Part shown: positions 25,727-34,191 of the stretch, one piece after another
Position numbering within the stretch: the stretch's first letter is position 1
Layout of the letters: every line of letters starts with the position of its first letter
Assembly (NCBI GenBank): GCA_038232455.1
Contig: JBBSHU010000001.1
Coordinates: forward strand, 1-64,000
Origin: DATAQC01 sp038232455
GTDB taxonomy: Bacteria; Actinomycetota; Acidimicrobiia; Acidimicrobiales; AC-14
Length of the DNA stretch: 64,000 nt
Reading direction: 5' to 3'
Notes under the pieces: model-generated
Database searches by the model: none
What the model saw: the letters and a program-made list of their open reading frames with translations, nothing else
Told to the model about the DNA's origin: nothing
Made by a program: the position numbers and the translations under genes

Positions 25727-26109
25727 GATGTCCGCACCTCCATTTCCGGTGCTGTCATGCGTGCCGCAGACGGGCCGGACACTCGAACCCGTCCGCTGGC
25801 CTCAGGATACGCCGAGGTCGGCCTCGGCGCACTAGTACGCGCGACGAGGGGGCGCACCAAGCGCCCCCTCGTCGAGAAGTGCTGGATCAGAGACCTGAGC
25901 AAGGCGGAAAGCACCGGGGGGGACCAACTCCCAGTCGCTGCCCAGGCGATGGCTGGCGGGATTGCCAGCCGGGTCCAGCTGCCGGCTAGCGGACAGCCAC
26001 CTCCGAGGTCCCAATACAACAGTCGCTTACGCTCAGTTGGACCACCTCCTTTCCTCGGTAGGGATATGAAACCACATCCCGGCCACCACTTGTTGGAGGT
26101 TTTTCGGAT
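25727..26109 (-). ncRNA. Candidate structured RNA with strong terminator
   Basis: This 380-base gap holds no convincing gene but much structure on the minus strand. A perfect ribosome-site-like AAAGGAGGTGG lies at 26042-26052 but is not followed by ATG, GTG or TTG in the usual window. Complementary hexamers CCAACT (26035-26040) and AGTTGG (25924-25929) would close a domain of about 117 bases. Inside it, GGCTGGC and GCCAGCC (25951-25970) form a 7-bp hairpin. A perfect 14-bp stem (25842-25874) follows and looks like a terminator. A GTG-started 19-codon frame with two adjacent Cys codons lies at its 5' end. A leader peptide, attenuator or stand-alone small RNA are all possible. Confidence 0.5.
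25842..25874 (-). terminator. Perfect 14-bp terminator-like hairpin
   Basis: Arms CGACGAGGGGGCGC (25842-25855) and its exact complement (25861-25874) flank a 5-base loop. A second hairpin with 8-bp arms and a 4-base loop (25810-25829) follows on the minus strand before the hydrolase gene. Strength and position suggest the end of the structured transcript upstream. Confidence 0.75.
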
Positions 26110-26556
26110 TCACCCGTCGGGGTCCTCGTCGCGTTCGCTGACCGGGCCGACGACGCCGATCGACTCCAGGTAGGTCATCTGGGCGTCGAGCACGGCGTGC
26201 ACCTGGGTGGGGGTGTAGTCCATGCCGTCGGCCTCGGCCCGCTTCAGGACGAAGTCGACGGTCTCCGCCCCGCTCACGACCACCGGGCCCTCGACCCTGG
26301 GCGACGCCCCGTTCGACGACACCCCCTTGATTCGGAAGTACTCGAGGTGCCAATTGAGAATGCGACGAACGTCGTCGGGGCTGAGCACAGCGGCCACCTC
26401 GTCGCCCACGTGGTCGCACACCCAGCTGACGGCGTCTTCGAACTCGAACACCCGTCCCGGGGCCTTGGCCGCCAACCGCCTGGCCTCGCGGCCCACCACC
26501 ACGGCGGCGATGGCAAACACCAGGGCGACGGCGACGAACCCGAGGATCAAGCCCAT
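26110..26556 (-). CDS. Membrane-anchored protein of unknown function
   Basis: ATG 26556 (MGLILGFVAVALVF) is preferred, giving 148 residues. One N-terminal transmembrane helix (residues 2-22) is followed by a cytoplasmic-type alpha-rich domain with EDAVSWVCDHVGDEVAAVL, RRILNWHLEYFRIKG and DAQMTYLESIGVVGP. I have seen proteins of this style conserved in actinobacteria but can assign no function. It is divergent from the MBL hydrolase gene, with 22 bases between starts. Confidence 0.7.
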   Translation of the reverse strand: MGLILGFVAVALVFAIAAVVVGREARRLAAKAPGRVFEFEDAVSWVCDHVGDEVAAVLSPDDVRRILNWHLEYFRIKGVSSNGASPRVEGPVVVSGAETVDFVLKRAEADGMDYTPTQVHAVLDAQMTYLESIGVVGPVSERDEDPDG

Positions 26557-26578
26557 GGCGCCGAGGCTACCGTGGCCC

Positions 26579-27196
26579 ATGGCCGATGAACCGCTGCACT
26601 ACTCCGACCCGCGGGTGGAGATCACCCGCGTCGTGGTCGGGCCCATGGACAACAACGTCTACGTCGTGCGCTGTCGACGTACCGGCGAGTCCGTCCTGAT
26701 CGACGCCGCCAACGAGGCCGATCTGGTGCTCGAGCTGTGCCGGAGCCTGAACGTGAAGAGGGTGCTCACCACCCATGGCCACCAGGACCACATCCAGGCC
26801 GTGCCGGCCGTGCGCGCCGCCGGCTACCCGGTGGGAATCGGCGCCGACGACGTCGCCATGCTGCCCGATCACGACTTCGTGATCGAGGCCGACACCGAGA
26901 TCGAGGTCGGCGACCTGATCCTGCGTACCATCCACACCCCCGGGCACACGCCGGGCTCGATGTGCTTCGTGATCGAGGGATCGCCGGTGCTCCTCTCCGG
27001 CGACACCCTGTTCCCGGGCGGCCCCGGCGCCACCAAGTTCCCCGGCGGCGACTTCCCTACCATCATCGCCTCGATCGGTGAGCACCTCTTCGGGCGCCTC
27101 CCCGACAACACCGTGGTCATGCCCGGCCACGGCAACGACACCACCATCGGCGCCGAGCGGCCTCATCTCCAGGAGTGGGCCGACCGGGGCTGGTAA
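26579..27196 (+). CDS. MBL-fold metallohydrolase (glyoxalase II-like)
   Basis: ATG 26579 gives a 205-residue metallo-beta-lactamase-fold enzyme. The metal ligands are visible: THGHQDH near residue 64 (HxHxDH), HTPGHTPGS near residue 122, SGDTLF near residue 141 and PGHGNDTT near residue 180. This set matches the hydroxyacylglutathione-hydrolase-like branch, which hydrolyses thioesters. Actinobacteria lack glutathione, so mycothiol or CoA thioesters are more likely substrates. Confidence 0.88.
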   Translation: MADEPLHYSDPRVEITRVVVGPMDNNVYVVRCRRTGESVLIDAANEADLVLELCRSLNVKRVLTTHGHQDHIQAVPAVRAAGYPVGIGADDVAMLPDHDFVIEADTEIEVGDLILRTIHTPGHTPGSMCFVIEGSPVLLSGDTLFPGGPGATKFPGGDFPTIIASIGEHLFGRLPDNTVVMPGHGNDTTIGAERPHLQEWADRGW

Positions 27197-27218
27197 CCAA
27201 GCCCGAGCCCGAGCCGCA

Positions 27219-27282
27219 CCCCCGCCTTCTTGGCGCGCCGATCGACGCCAGGGGGTGATGAGCGCGCCAAGAAGGGCGGGGG
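27219..27282. repeat. Palindromic repeat, copy 1
   Basis: Arms TTCTTGGCGCGC (27227-27238) and GCGCGCCAAGAA (27262-27273) are exact complements, extended by C-rich and G-rich flanks to about 20 bp. The 23-base loop contains GACGCCAG and GTGATGA. A near-identical unit occurs at 28210-28260. Confidence 0.85.
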
Positions 27283-27320
27283 TGACACAAAATGTCACAG
27301 GCTGGTGGTTGGCTGGGCCC

Positions 27321-28243
27321 ATGGAGCCGACGATCAACACCATCACCTCGGGCCAGCACGCCCTCATCACGCTCGACCAGGCACGGGCCGAGGCCATGAC
27401 CGCCCGAGCGACCCGGCACCGGGTGGACTCGGGGCGCTGGGCTCGGTCATACCTCGGGGTCTACCGGGTCGCCGGCGCCCCTTCGTCCTGGCGCCCATCT
27501 GCTGGCTGCCTGCCTCGCCGCAGGCGAGGGCGCAATGGCGTCACATCGGTCGGCGGCCAGGCTCTGGGGGCTGGTCAGCGCCGACACATTCGCCGTTGAG
27601 GTGAGCATTCCCCGGCCCGGCTGTCACCGCCTGCCGGGTGTCGTCGTTCACCGGTCGACCGATCTCCACACCACGCGAGCGCGCCGGTGCGACGGGATCC
27701 CGGTCACGCCTCCGGCCCGGACACTCGTCGACCTCGGCGCCATCGTCCACGAACGGGTGGTGGAGCGGGCACTGGACACAGCTGTCGTACGGTCGGCTTG
27801 TCACGTTGGACGAACTTCGCGCCACTCTCGACGCTCTGGCTCGCAAGGGCCGGCGCGGTGTCGGCGTGCTACGCCGCCTCCTCGACGACCGATCAGACGC
27901 AACGGCAGGGTCCGAGTCCGTTCTCGAGGCCCGCATGTGGCGCCTGTGCCGTGACCACGGCCTCCCCGAGCCCGTCGGCCAGCACGAAGTACGCCATGGC
28001 CGGCGTTTCGTGGGCCGGGTCGGCTTCGCCTATCCCGACGTCAGCCTCGCCATCGAGGTCGACGGCTACGAGTTTCACGGATCGCTCGGAGCCTTCCGCC
28101 ACGATCGGGCCCGCCAGAACGAGCTGGTGGCCGCCGGGTGGACGGTGCTGCGCTTCACCTGGCACGACGTCACTCAGCGACCGGAGCGGGTCGTCGGGTC
28201 CATCCGCTGCGTTCTTGGCGCGCTCACCGACGCCAGAGCGTGA
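27321..28243 (+). pseudogene. AbiEi/DUF559-like protein, two frame breaks
   Basis: Three frame segments make one protein of about 305 residues. Segment one starts at ATG 27321 and holds a helix-turn-helix-like N-terminus (ARATRHRVDSGRW, LGVYRVAGAPSSW). An extra C at 27493-27495 must be skipped to continue with HLLAACLAAGEGA and SHRSAARLWGL. A second extra base near 27793 leads into LVTLDELRATLDALARKG and a C-terminal DUF559 nuclease-like domain with ESVLEARM, GFAYPDVSLAIEVDGYEFHG and FRHDRARQNELVAAGW. The D, E and D of this segment fit a Vsr/PD-(D/E)XK site. AbiEi-DUF559 proteins are common, multicopy and often decayed in actinobacteria. Palindromic repeats flank the gene. Confidence 0.8.
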
Positions 28244-28260
28244 TGAGCGCGCCAAGAACG
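28210..28260. repeat. Palindromic repeat, copy 2
   Basis: Arms CGTTCTTGGCGCGC (28210-28223) and GCGCGCCAAGAACG (28247-28260) are exact complements of 14 bp. The 23-base loop shares GACGCCAG and GTGATGA with copy 1. The left arm overlaps the last codons of the DUF559-like gene. It may also serve as a terminator for that gene and the convergent debranching gene. Confidence 0.85.
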
Positions 28261-28267
28261 GTGGGGG

Positions 28268-30388
28268 TCAGGCGGTCAACGGCTTGCGGGGGTGGCGGAC
28301 CCACTCGATGTCGGAAGGGAGGCCCTCGACGCTGACGTCGTCGCCGTCGACCTCGACGGTGACCCGGCGGCCGCCCAGCGGGATCCGGTCGACCCGCAGG
28401 TGGCCGATCCGTTCGGGGAGCACGGGGTCGAGCCACATCTTGCCGTGAGGCACCCAGGGGTCGAGGCGCAGGAGGGTACGTAGGAACAGCAGCGGCGTGG
28501 CCGCCGCCCAGGCCTGGGGCGAGCACGACGAGGGGTAGGAGACGGGGAACCGAACCTCTTGGCGACTGAGTCCCCCGAACAACTCGGGGAGGCGGTGGCC
28601 CTGGCCCTCGGCGGCGTCGAGCATGGCCATGATGACCCGGTGAGCCTCGTCGACGAAGCCGTAGCGCATGAGACCGGCGGCGATGATGGCGTTGTCGTGG
28701 GGCCAGATCGACCCATTGTGGTAGCTCACCGGGTTGTAGCCGGTCATCGAATCGGCGAGGGTGCGGATGCCCCAGCCGCTGAACATCTCCGGTGCCAGCA
28801 ACTGGGTGGCCACCAGTGGCGCCTTTTCCTCGTCGATGATGCCGGTCCAAAGGCAGTGGCCCATGTTCGAGGCCAGGGCGTCGATCGGCCGCTTCTCGGA
28901 ATCGAGGCCCATGGCGTACCAGCCCCGCTCGTCGAGCCAGAAGTCCCGGTTGAAGGCGGCCTTCAGGTCTGCCGCCTTGGTCCGGTAGTGGGTTGCGATT
29001 GCGGCATCGCCCGCTTCCTCGGCGAAGTAGGACCGGGCCAGGTAGGCGGCGTAGACGTAGCCCTGAACCTCGCACAGGGCCACCGGCGGACGGGCCAGGC
29101 GGCCGTCGGCGAAGCGGACGGCGTCCCAGGAGTCCTTCCAGCCCTGGTTGGCGATGCCCCGGTCCGACGACCGCCGGTACTCCACGTAGCCGTCGCCGTC
29201 GCGATCGCCGAAGTCGGTGATCCACGCCAGGGCCTTGTCGGCCGCCGGCAGCAGGGAGTCGACGACCTCCCGGGCCAGGCCCCACCGGCGCAACTCCCCC
29301 AGGAGCATGACGAACAGCGGCGTGGCATCGGCGGAGCCGTAGTACACCTGGCCACCACCGAGGGACAGCCCGGGGGCGTCGCCGAAGCGCATCTCATGGA
29401 GGATGCGGCCGGGCTCCTCGTCGTTGCGGGCGTCGACCTCGGTCCCCTGGAACCGGGCCAGGGTCTGGAGCACGCCGAGGGCGAGCTCGGGATCGACGAT
29501 GAGCGCCATCATCGACGTGAGCAGTGAGTCGCGACCGAACAGGGTCATGAACCACGGTGCGCCGGCGGCCACGACCGTGCGTTCGGGGTAGTCGGGGTCG
29601 AAGATGCGCAGGGCGCCCAGGTCCTCGGCGCTGCGCACCACCACCTCCCGGAGCTCCTCGTAGTCGGTGTCGACCGCGGGCACGTCGCGCCGCCACTGCT
29701 CGAGGCGGCGTTGGGGCATGGCCCGCTCCACCGGCTGACCGCACAGGTAGCGGGGCTCGACCTCTTCGTCCTCGACGATCGTGGCCACCTGGAGGCACGT
29801 GGTCCAGCTGCCCCGGGCCGGGACGATCACCTCCCAGGCGATCTGGTGGCCTGAGGTGGTGGCCGCCTCGCTGGACGTGATCCGGACCCCTTTGCGGAGC
29901 TGTCCCTTGCGGTAACGGAACAGCAGTTGGGACGGCTCAGTTTCCACGGTGACCTCGCCGTCGGTGTCGGTGCGGCCCTCCTTGACCCGGAACAGGTTGG
30001 CAAAGTCGGAGTAGACGTCGAGCTGCACCGAGCAGTACGCCGGCTCCTCGGCGTAGTTGAAGATCACCAGGTCTTCGCGCATCCCCCGGCCCACGTACCG
30101 GTGCCGGAAGACGAGAAGGGTGCTGTCGGCCCGCCCGGGGGGCGGTTGGGCCCGCAGCACATAGGTCGCCGAGAACGGAGTGGTGCTGTCGACGGCGAGG
30201 GACTCGCCGCCGGCCTCGTTGACCCGCAGTTCCCAATGCGACAGCAGCCTGGTGTCGCGGAAGAACAGGCCGTGGGCCAGGCCCAGCCCGATGTCGCCGT
30301 TGCGCCCGGAGATGCAGAAGGCCGAGCCCTCGACGAGGGTCACGGACCCTCCCGTCTGGCCGAGGGCCGGGCCGCCGCTCACCCCCAC
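28268..30388 (-). CDS. Amylo-alpha-1,6-glucosidase/glycogen-debranching family protein
   Basis: The 706-residue protein has the GDE_N-type N-terminal domain (FCISGRNGDI, GLFFRDTRLLSHWEL) and an (alpha/alpha)6-barrel catalytic domain. The latter has APWFMTLFGRDSLLTSMMAL near residue 275, GDRDGDGYVEYRR, NQGWKDSWDAV, and YHNGSIWPHDNAIIAAGL near residue 555. Related enzymes hydrolyse alpha-1,6 branches of glycogen or act on trehalose-like or glucosylglycerate substrates, so the exact substrate is open. It is divergent from sufC, separated by 98 bases holding an operator-like palindrome. Confidence 0.85.
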   Translation of the reverse strand: MGVSGGPALGQTGGSVTLVEGSAFCISGRNGDIGLGLAHGLFFRDTRLLSHWELRVNEAGGESLAVDSTTPFSATYVLRAQPPPGRADSTLLVFRHRYVGRGMREDLVIFNYAEEPAYCSVQLDVYSDFANLFRVKEGRTDTDGEVTVETEPSQLLFRYRKGQLRKGVRITSSEAATTSGHQIAWEVIVPARGSWTTCLQVATIVEDEEVEPRYLCGQPVERAMPQRRLEQWRRDVPAVDTDYEELREVVVRSAEDLGALRIFDPDYPERTVVAAGAPWFMTLFGRDSLLTSMMALIVDPELALGVLQTLARFQGTEVDARNDEEPGRILHEMRFGDAPGLSLGGGQVYYGSADATPLFVMLLGELRRWGLAREVVDSLLPAADKALAWITDFGDRDGDGYVEYRRSSDRGIANQGWKDSWDAVRFADGRLARPPVALCEVQGYVYAAYLARSYFAEEAGDAAIATHYRTKAADLKAAFNRDFWLDERGWYAMGLDSEKRPIDALASNMGHCLWTGIIDEEKAPLVATQLLAPEMFSGWGIRTLADSMTGYNPVSYHNGSIWPHDNAIIAAGLMRYGFVDEAHRVIMAMLDAAEGQGHRLPELFGGLSRQEVRFPVSYPSSCSPQAWAAATPLLFLRTLLRLDPWVPHGKMWLDPVLPERIGHLRVDRIPLGGRRVTVEVDGDDVSVEGLPSDIEWVRHPRKPLTA

Positions 30389-30448
30389 GTCCCCGCTGGT
30401 GACATCGGGCGGGATCGTAGTGGCCCGTGGGACCCCGAACCTGCACCT

Positions 30449-30474
30449 ATTTCCACTATGGCGGTAGTGGTAAT
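30449..30474. promoter_or_regulatory. Operator-like palindrome before sufC
   Basis: Ten-base arms ATTTCCACTA and TAGTGGTAAT, with one mismatch, flank a six-base spacer, 12 bases before ATG 30487. The inner ACTA and TAGT halves resemble Rrf2/IscR-type and SufR-type sites. TAATAG at 30471-30476 could be the -10 element, which would place the palindrome on the promoter. Repression in response to iron-sulfur status is inferred. Confidence 0.6.
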
Positions 30475-30486
30475 AGGATGGGACGC

Positions 30487-31256
<770 letters not shown>

Positions 31257-31272
<16 letters not shown>

Positions 31273-32492
31273 CCACGGTCAGAAAGAGCTTCCCGATCTT
31301 CGATGGCGACGAGACCGGCAGGCGCCTCGTCTACCTCGACTCGGCCGCAAGCTCCCAGAAACCCCGGCCCGTGCTGTGGGCCATGGACGACTACTACGAG
31401 AGACACCACGCCAACGTGCACCGCGGTGTGTACGCGTTGGCCGAGGAGGCGACGGCCGCGTTCGAGGGGGCACGCGGGGCGGTGGCCCGCTTCATCGGTG
31501 CCCCGTCGTCGCGCAGCGTCATCTTCACCAAGAACGCCACGGAGGCCATCAACCTGGTGGCCCACTCCTTCGGCCGCAGGCGATTGGGCCCGGGCGACGC
31601 CATCCTGCTCACCGAGATGGAGCATCACGCCAACCTCGTTCCCTGGCTGATGCTGGCCGAGGAGAAGGGCGTGGAGCTCCGGTACCTGCCCATCGACGAG
31701 GAGGGGCGCCTCGACCTCACCGACCTCGACCGTCTCCTCGACGGCGTGGCTCTGGCGGCGGTGACGGCTGCGTCCAACGTGCTGGGCACGATCAACCCGG
31801 TGCGCCGCCTGGCCGACGCCGCCCACGCCGTGGGAGCGGTCGTCCTAGTCGACGGCGCCCAGTCGGCACCGCACATGCCCACCCGGGTCGACGACCTCGG
31901 TTGTGACTTCCTGGTTTTCTCGGGACACAAGATGTGCGGTCCCACCGGCATCGGGGTGCTGTGGGGCCGGGAGGACCTGCTCGAGTCGATGCCGCCGTTC
32001 CTCGGCGGTGGGGAGATGATCCTCGACGTGCGCCTCGACGGCTGGCTACCCAACGAGCTGCCCTGGAAGTTCGAGGCCGGTACCCCGCCGATCGCCGAGG
32101 CCGTCGGTCTCGGGGCGGCCGTGGCCTGGCTCGACGACCTGGGCATGGGCGCGGTGCGGGCTCACGAGGTTGCCCTCACCTCGTACGCCCTGACTACCCT
32201 CGCCGACCGCCTCGGCGACGAGCTGCGAGTGTTCGGCCCCACCGACCCGGCCCTGCGGGGCGGCGTGGTGTCGTTCACCTACAAGGGCATCCATCCCCAC
32301 GATCTGTCCCAGGTGCTCGACCAGTCGGGAGTGTGCGTGCGGGCCGGGCATCATTGTGCCAAGCCCCTCATGCGCCGGCTCGGCGTGGGAGCCACAGCCC
32401 GCGCGTCGTTCTACGTCTACAACGACGAGACCGACGTCGACATCCTCGGCGACGCCCTCGTCGCAGCATCCGACCTCTTCGCTCCCGCTTAG
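31257..32492 (+). CDS. sufS: Cysteine desulfurase SufS
   Basis: The 411-residue PLP enzyme removes sulfur from cysteine for cluster assembly. The GTG start at 31257 lies inside sufC. It has YLDSAASSQKP near residue 26, TEMEHHANLVPW, VDGAQSAPH near residue 200, the PLP Lys in FSGHKMCGPTG near residue 225, and the catalytic Cys in RAGHHCAKPLM near residue 365. The conserved RASFYVYN segment follows the Cys. It pairs with SufU, which accepts the sulfur. Confidence 0.97.
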
Positions 32493-32508
32493 GCATAGGA
32501 GTCCCACC

Positions 32509-32994
32509 TTGGCCGTCCTCGAAGACCTCTACCGCGAGATCATCCTCGACCACTACCGGAACCCCCGGAACCGGGGCGAGCTCCCGACCCCGCCCGCCCA
32601 CCGGGCCGAGGGGTTCAACCCGCTTTGCGGCGACGAGATCGTCGTGTGGGTCGACTTCGACGGTCATCGGGTGAACGACGTCAAAGTCGGAGGGCAGGGC
32701 TGTTCCATCAGCCAGTCGTCGGCGTCGATGATGTCGGCCGCCATCAAGGGCCGCACGGTCGACGAGAGCCGTGCCGTGATGCGGGCGGTCAAGGCCATGA
32801 TGTCGATCCACGAGAGCCGCCTCGACGGCGACGGTAAGGAGATCACCGAGGCTGTGGCCCCCGACCCCGATGTCGACCTCGGCGACCTCGCCGCCCTGCG
32901 CGGCGTGGTGAAGTTCCCCGTGCGCATCAAGTGCGCCACTCTGTCGTGGAACACCCTGGCCCAGGTCCTCGACGAGGCCCAGCCCGGCACGTAG
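32509..32994 (+). CDS. sufU: SufU-type sulfurtransferase/scaffold
   Basis: TTG 32509 is the start, with AGGAG about 12 bases upstream, giving 161 residues. Zinc ligands of SufU are visible: NPLCGDEI (Cys and Asp), GQGCSISQSSAS (Cys) and RIKCATLSW (Cys). SufU receives persulfide sulfur from SufS by zinc-ligand exchange. Residues 85-115 contain the SufU-specific insertion (KAMMSIHESRL), which separates it from IscU. It is the last gene of the sufCSU transcript. Confidence 0.95.
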   Translation: MAVLEDLYREIILDHYRNPRNRGELPTPPAHRAEGFNPLCGDEIVVWVDFDGHRVNDVKVGGQGCSISQSSASMMSAAIKGRTVDESRAVMRAVKAMMSIHESRLDGDGKEITEAVAPDPDVDLGDLAALRGVVKFPVRIKCATLSWNTLAQVLDEAQPGT

Positions 32995-33025
32995 CCCACC
33001 AACGGCAGACGCCGGGCCTCGGTAG

Positions 33026-33202
33026 TTAGGAGGACTTCACTGCACCCTTGACCTGCTCAGCCAGCTCGGGGGTGATCTCGGTCACGCCGTGCTCGTCACG
33101 TGCGTGGTCGGCCACCTGAGCCATCAACTCGTCCTCGGAGCCGGCTTCGAGCTTGGAATCGCATCCGGCCACGACGTCGCCACAGGCGAGGGAAAAGCTC
33201 AT
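33026..33202 (-). CDS. DUF1059-family small protein
   Basis: ATG 33202 gives 58 residues, with a GAGAGGA ribosome site upstream. MSFSLACGDVVAGCDSKLEA carries the CGD and C pair typical of DUF1059, followed by DELMAQVADHARDEHG and an ITPEL tail. The Cys and His residues could bind a metal. Function is not known for the family. It is convergent with sufU. Confidence 0.85.
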   Translation of the reverse strand: MSFSLACGDVVAGCDSKLEAGSEDELMAQVADHARDEHGVTEITPELAEQVKGAVKSS

Positions 33203-33291
33203 AACAAAAGTCCTCTCATAGTCGTCCACGCACTGTAGATCGCGTCTTACGACAATCAAGCGCGGGGAGGCCTGGCCCTCGAACGGTTGCG

Positions 33292-33702
33292 TCAGGGGGG
33301 CGCTGCCGTGGAGGTGACCATCCACAGGTGACCATCGGGGTCGGCGAACGACCCCGCATAACCCCACGGCTGGCGGCCGGGTTCGGTGATCACGGCTGCC
33401 CCGGCGCGCCCGGCGCGGGCAATCGTCTCGTCCACCTCGACGTCGCTGTCGAACGTGAGGTTCACGAAGCACTCGCTGGTCCCCTTCGACGCCGTCTTGT
33501 TGGTGCCGATGGTCCATCCGAATCCGCCTGCAGGGATCAGCATGATCCGGACACCTTCGTTCAGGTCGAACTGAAGTGGCTCCGGGACGCCGTCCTCGGC
33601 GATCTCGCCGAACGGCTCGAGTCCGAGCCCGTCACGATAGAAGGCGAAGGAGGTCCGCCGATCAGCGATCGGCAGACTGATGACGACGGGTGTGCGCGGC
33701 AT
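33292..33702 (-). CDS. VOC/glyoxalase-fold protein
   Basis: ATG 33702 gives 136 residues with one VOC module pair: PVVISLPIADRRTSFAFYRDGLG at the start and FADPDGHLWMV at the end. SECFVNLTFDSDVEVDETIARA in the middle is typical. VOC proteins include glyoxalases, dioxygenases and antibiotic-binding proteins; no specific substrate is suggested by neighbours. A perfect 17-base palindrome lies 22 bases upstream of the start. Confidence 0.85.
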   Translation of the reverse strand: MPRTPVVISLPIADRRTSFAFYRDGLGLEPFGEIAEDGVPEPLQFDLNEGVRIMLIPAGGFGWTIGTNKTASKGTSECFVNLTFDSDVEVDETIARAGRAGAAVITEPGRQPWGYAGSFADPDGHLWMVTSTAAPP

Positions 33703-33723
33703 TGGGCGGGTTCTCCTCGGTGT

Positions 33724-33740
33724 GTCGACAGTCTGTCGAC
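33724..33740. promoter_or_regulatory. 17-base perfect palindrome upstream of VOC gene
   Basis: GTCGACAG and CTGTCGAC are exact complements around a single central base. It lies 22 bases before the VOC start codon, where an operator or promoter element would be expected. No regulator gene is adjacent, so the binding protein is unknown. Confidence 0.5.
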
Positions 33741-33869
33741 GGTGGTGCGAGCCGAAACTCATCGGTTCGCCAAGACGAGTCTCCGGCGCCCGCGCAGCCG
33801 TGCAGGCTCGTTGCTTGTCCTCCTGTGTCAACAAGATACGTCGGCCCTGCTCCCTGAGGAGGGCGGCCT

Positions 33870-34140
33870 TCAGGAGTCGCCGTCGCGGTGGCCGAGGTCC
33901 ACGACCTGGGTGCCCAGGCCCAGGACCCGATCGTCGTGGGTCGCGATCACGATTACCCGCTCGGACGAGATGAGGCCGGTCAAGATGGCCGACACGCCGT
34001 CCACCTGGGTGTGGTCGAGATGGGCGGTGGGCTCGTCGGCCAGCAAGAGCGGCGGGTCGTGCACCAGGGCCCGGGCGATGGCCACCCGTTGCTGCCGGCC
34101 CGCGCCTTGACCGTCCGGGGTGGCGTTGCCGGAATGGCAG
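33870..34140 (-). pseudogene. 3' fragment of ABC transporter ATPase
   Basis: The frame encodes the second half of an ABC ATPase: a degenerate signature region GAGRQQRVAIARAL, Walker B with LLLADEPTAHLDH and the H-loop in IVIATHDD. The Walker A half is absent, and similarity stops near 34140, next to the ligD-like gene. The nearest ATG (34085) lies after the signature motif. It therefore cannot hydrolyse ATP and is a truncated relic, probably of a LolD/MacB-type lipoprotein or efflux ATPase. Confidence 0.8.
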
Positions 34141-34191
34141 AAGGTCCAGCGGGGTGGATCGGGCCGGGCTCGGTCGTTCGGGCTTTCGGCG

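Noticed and set aside
26041..26055. ACCTCCTTT string resembling the 16S rRNA 3' end
   Set aside because: Upstream bases do not match 16S rRNA; the minus-strand reading, a ribosome-site-like sequence, explains it.
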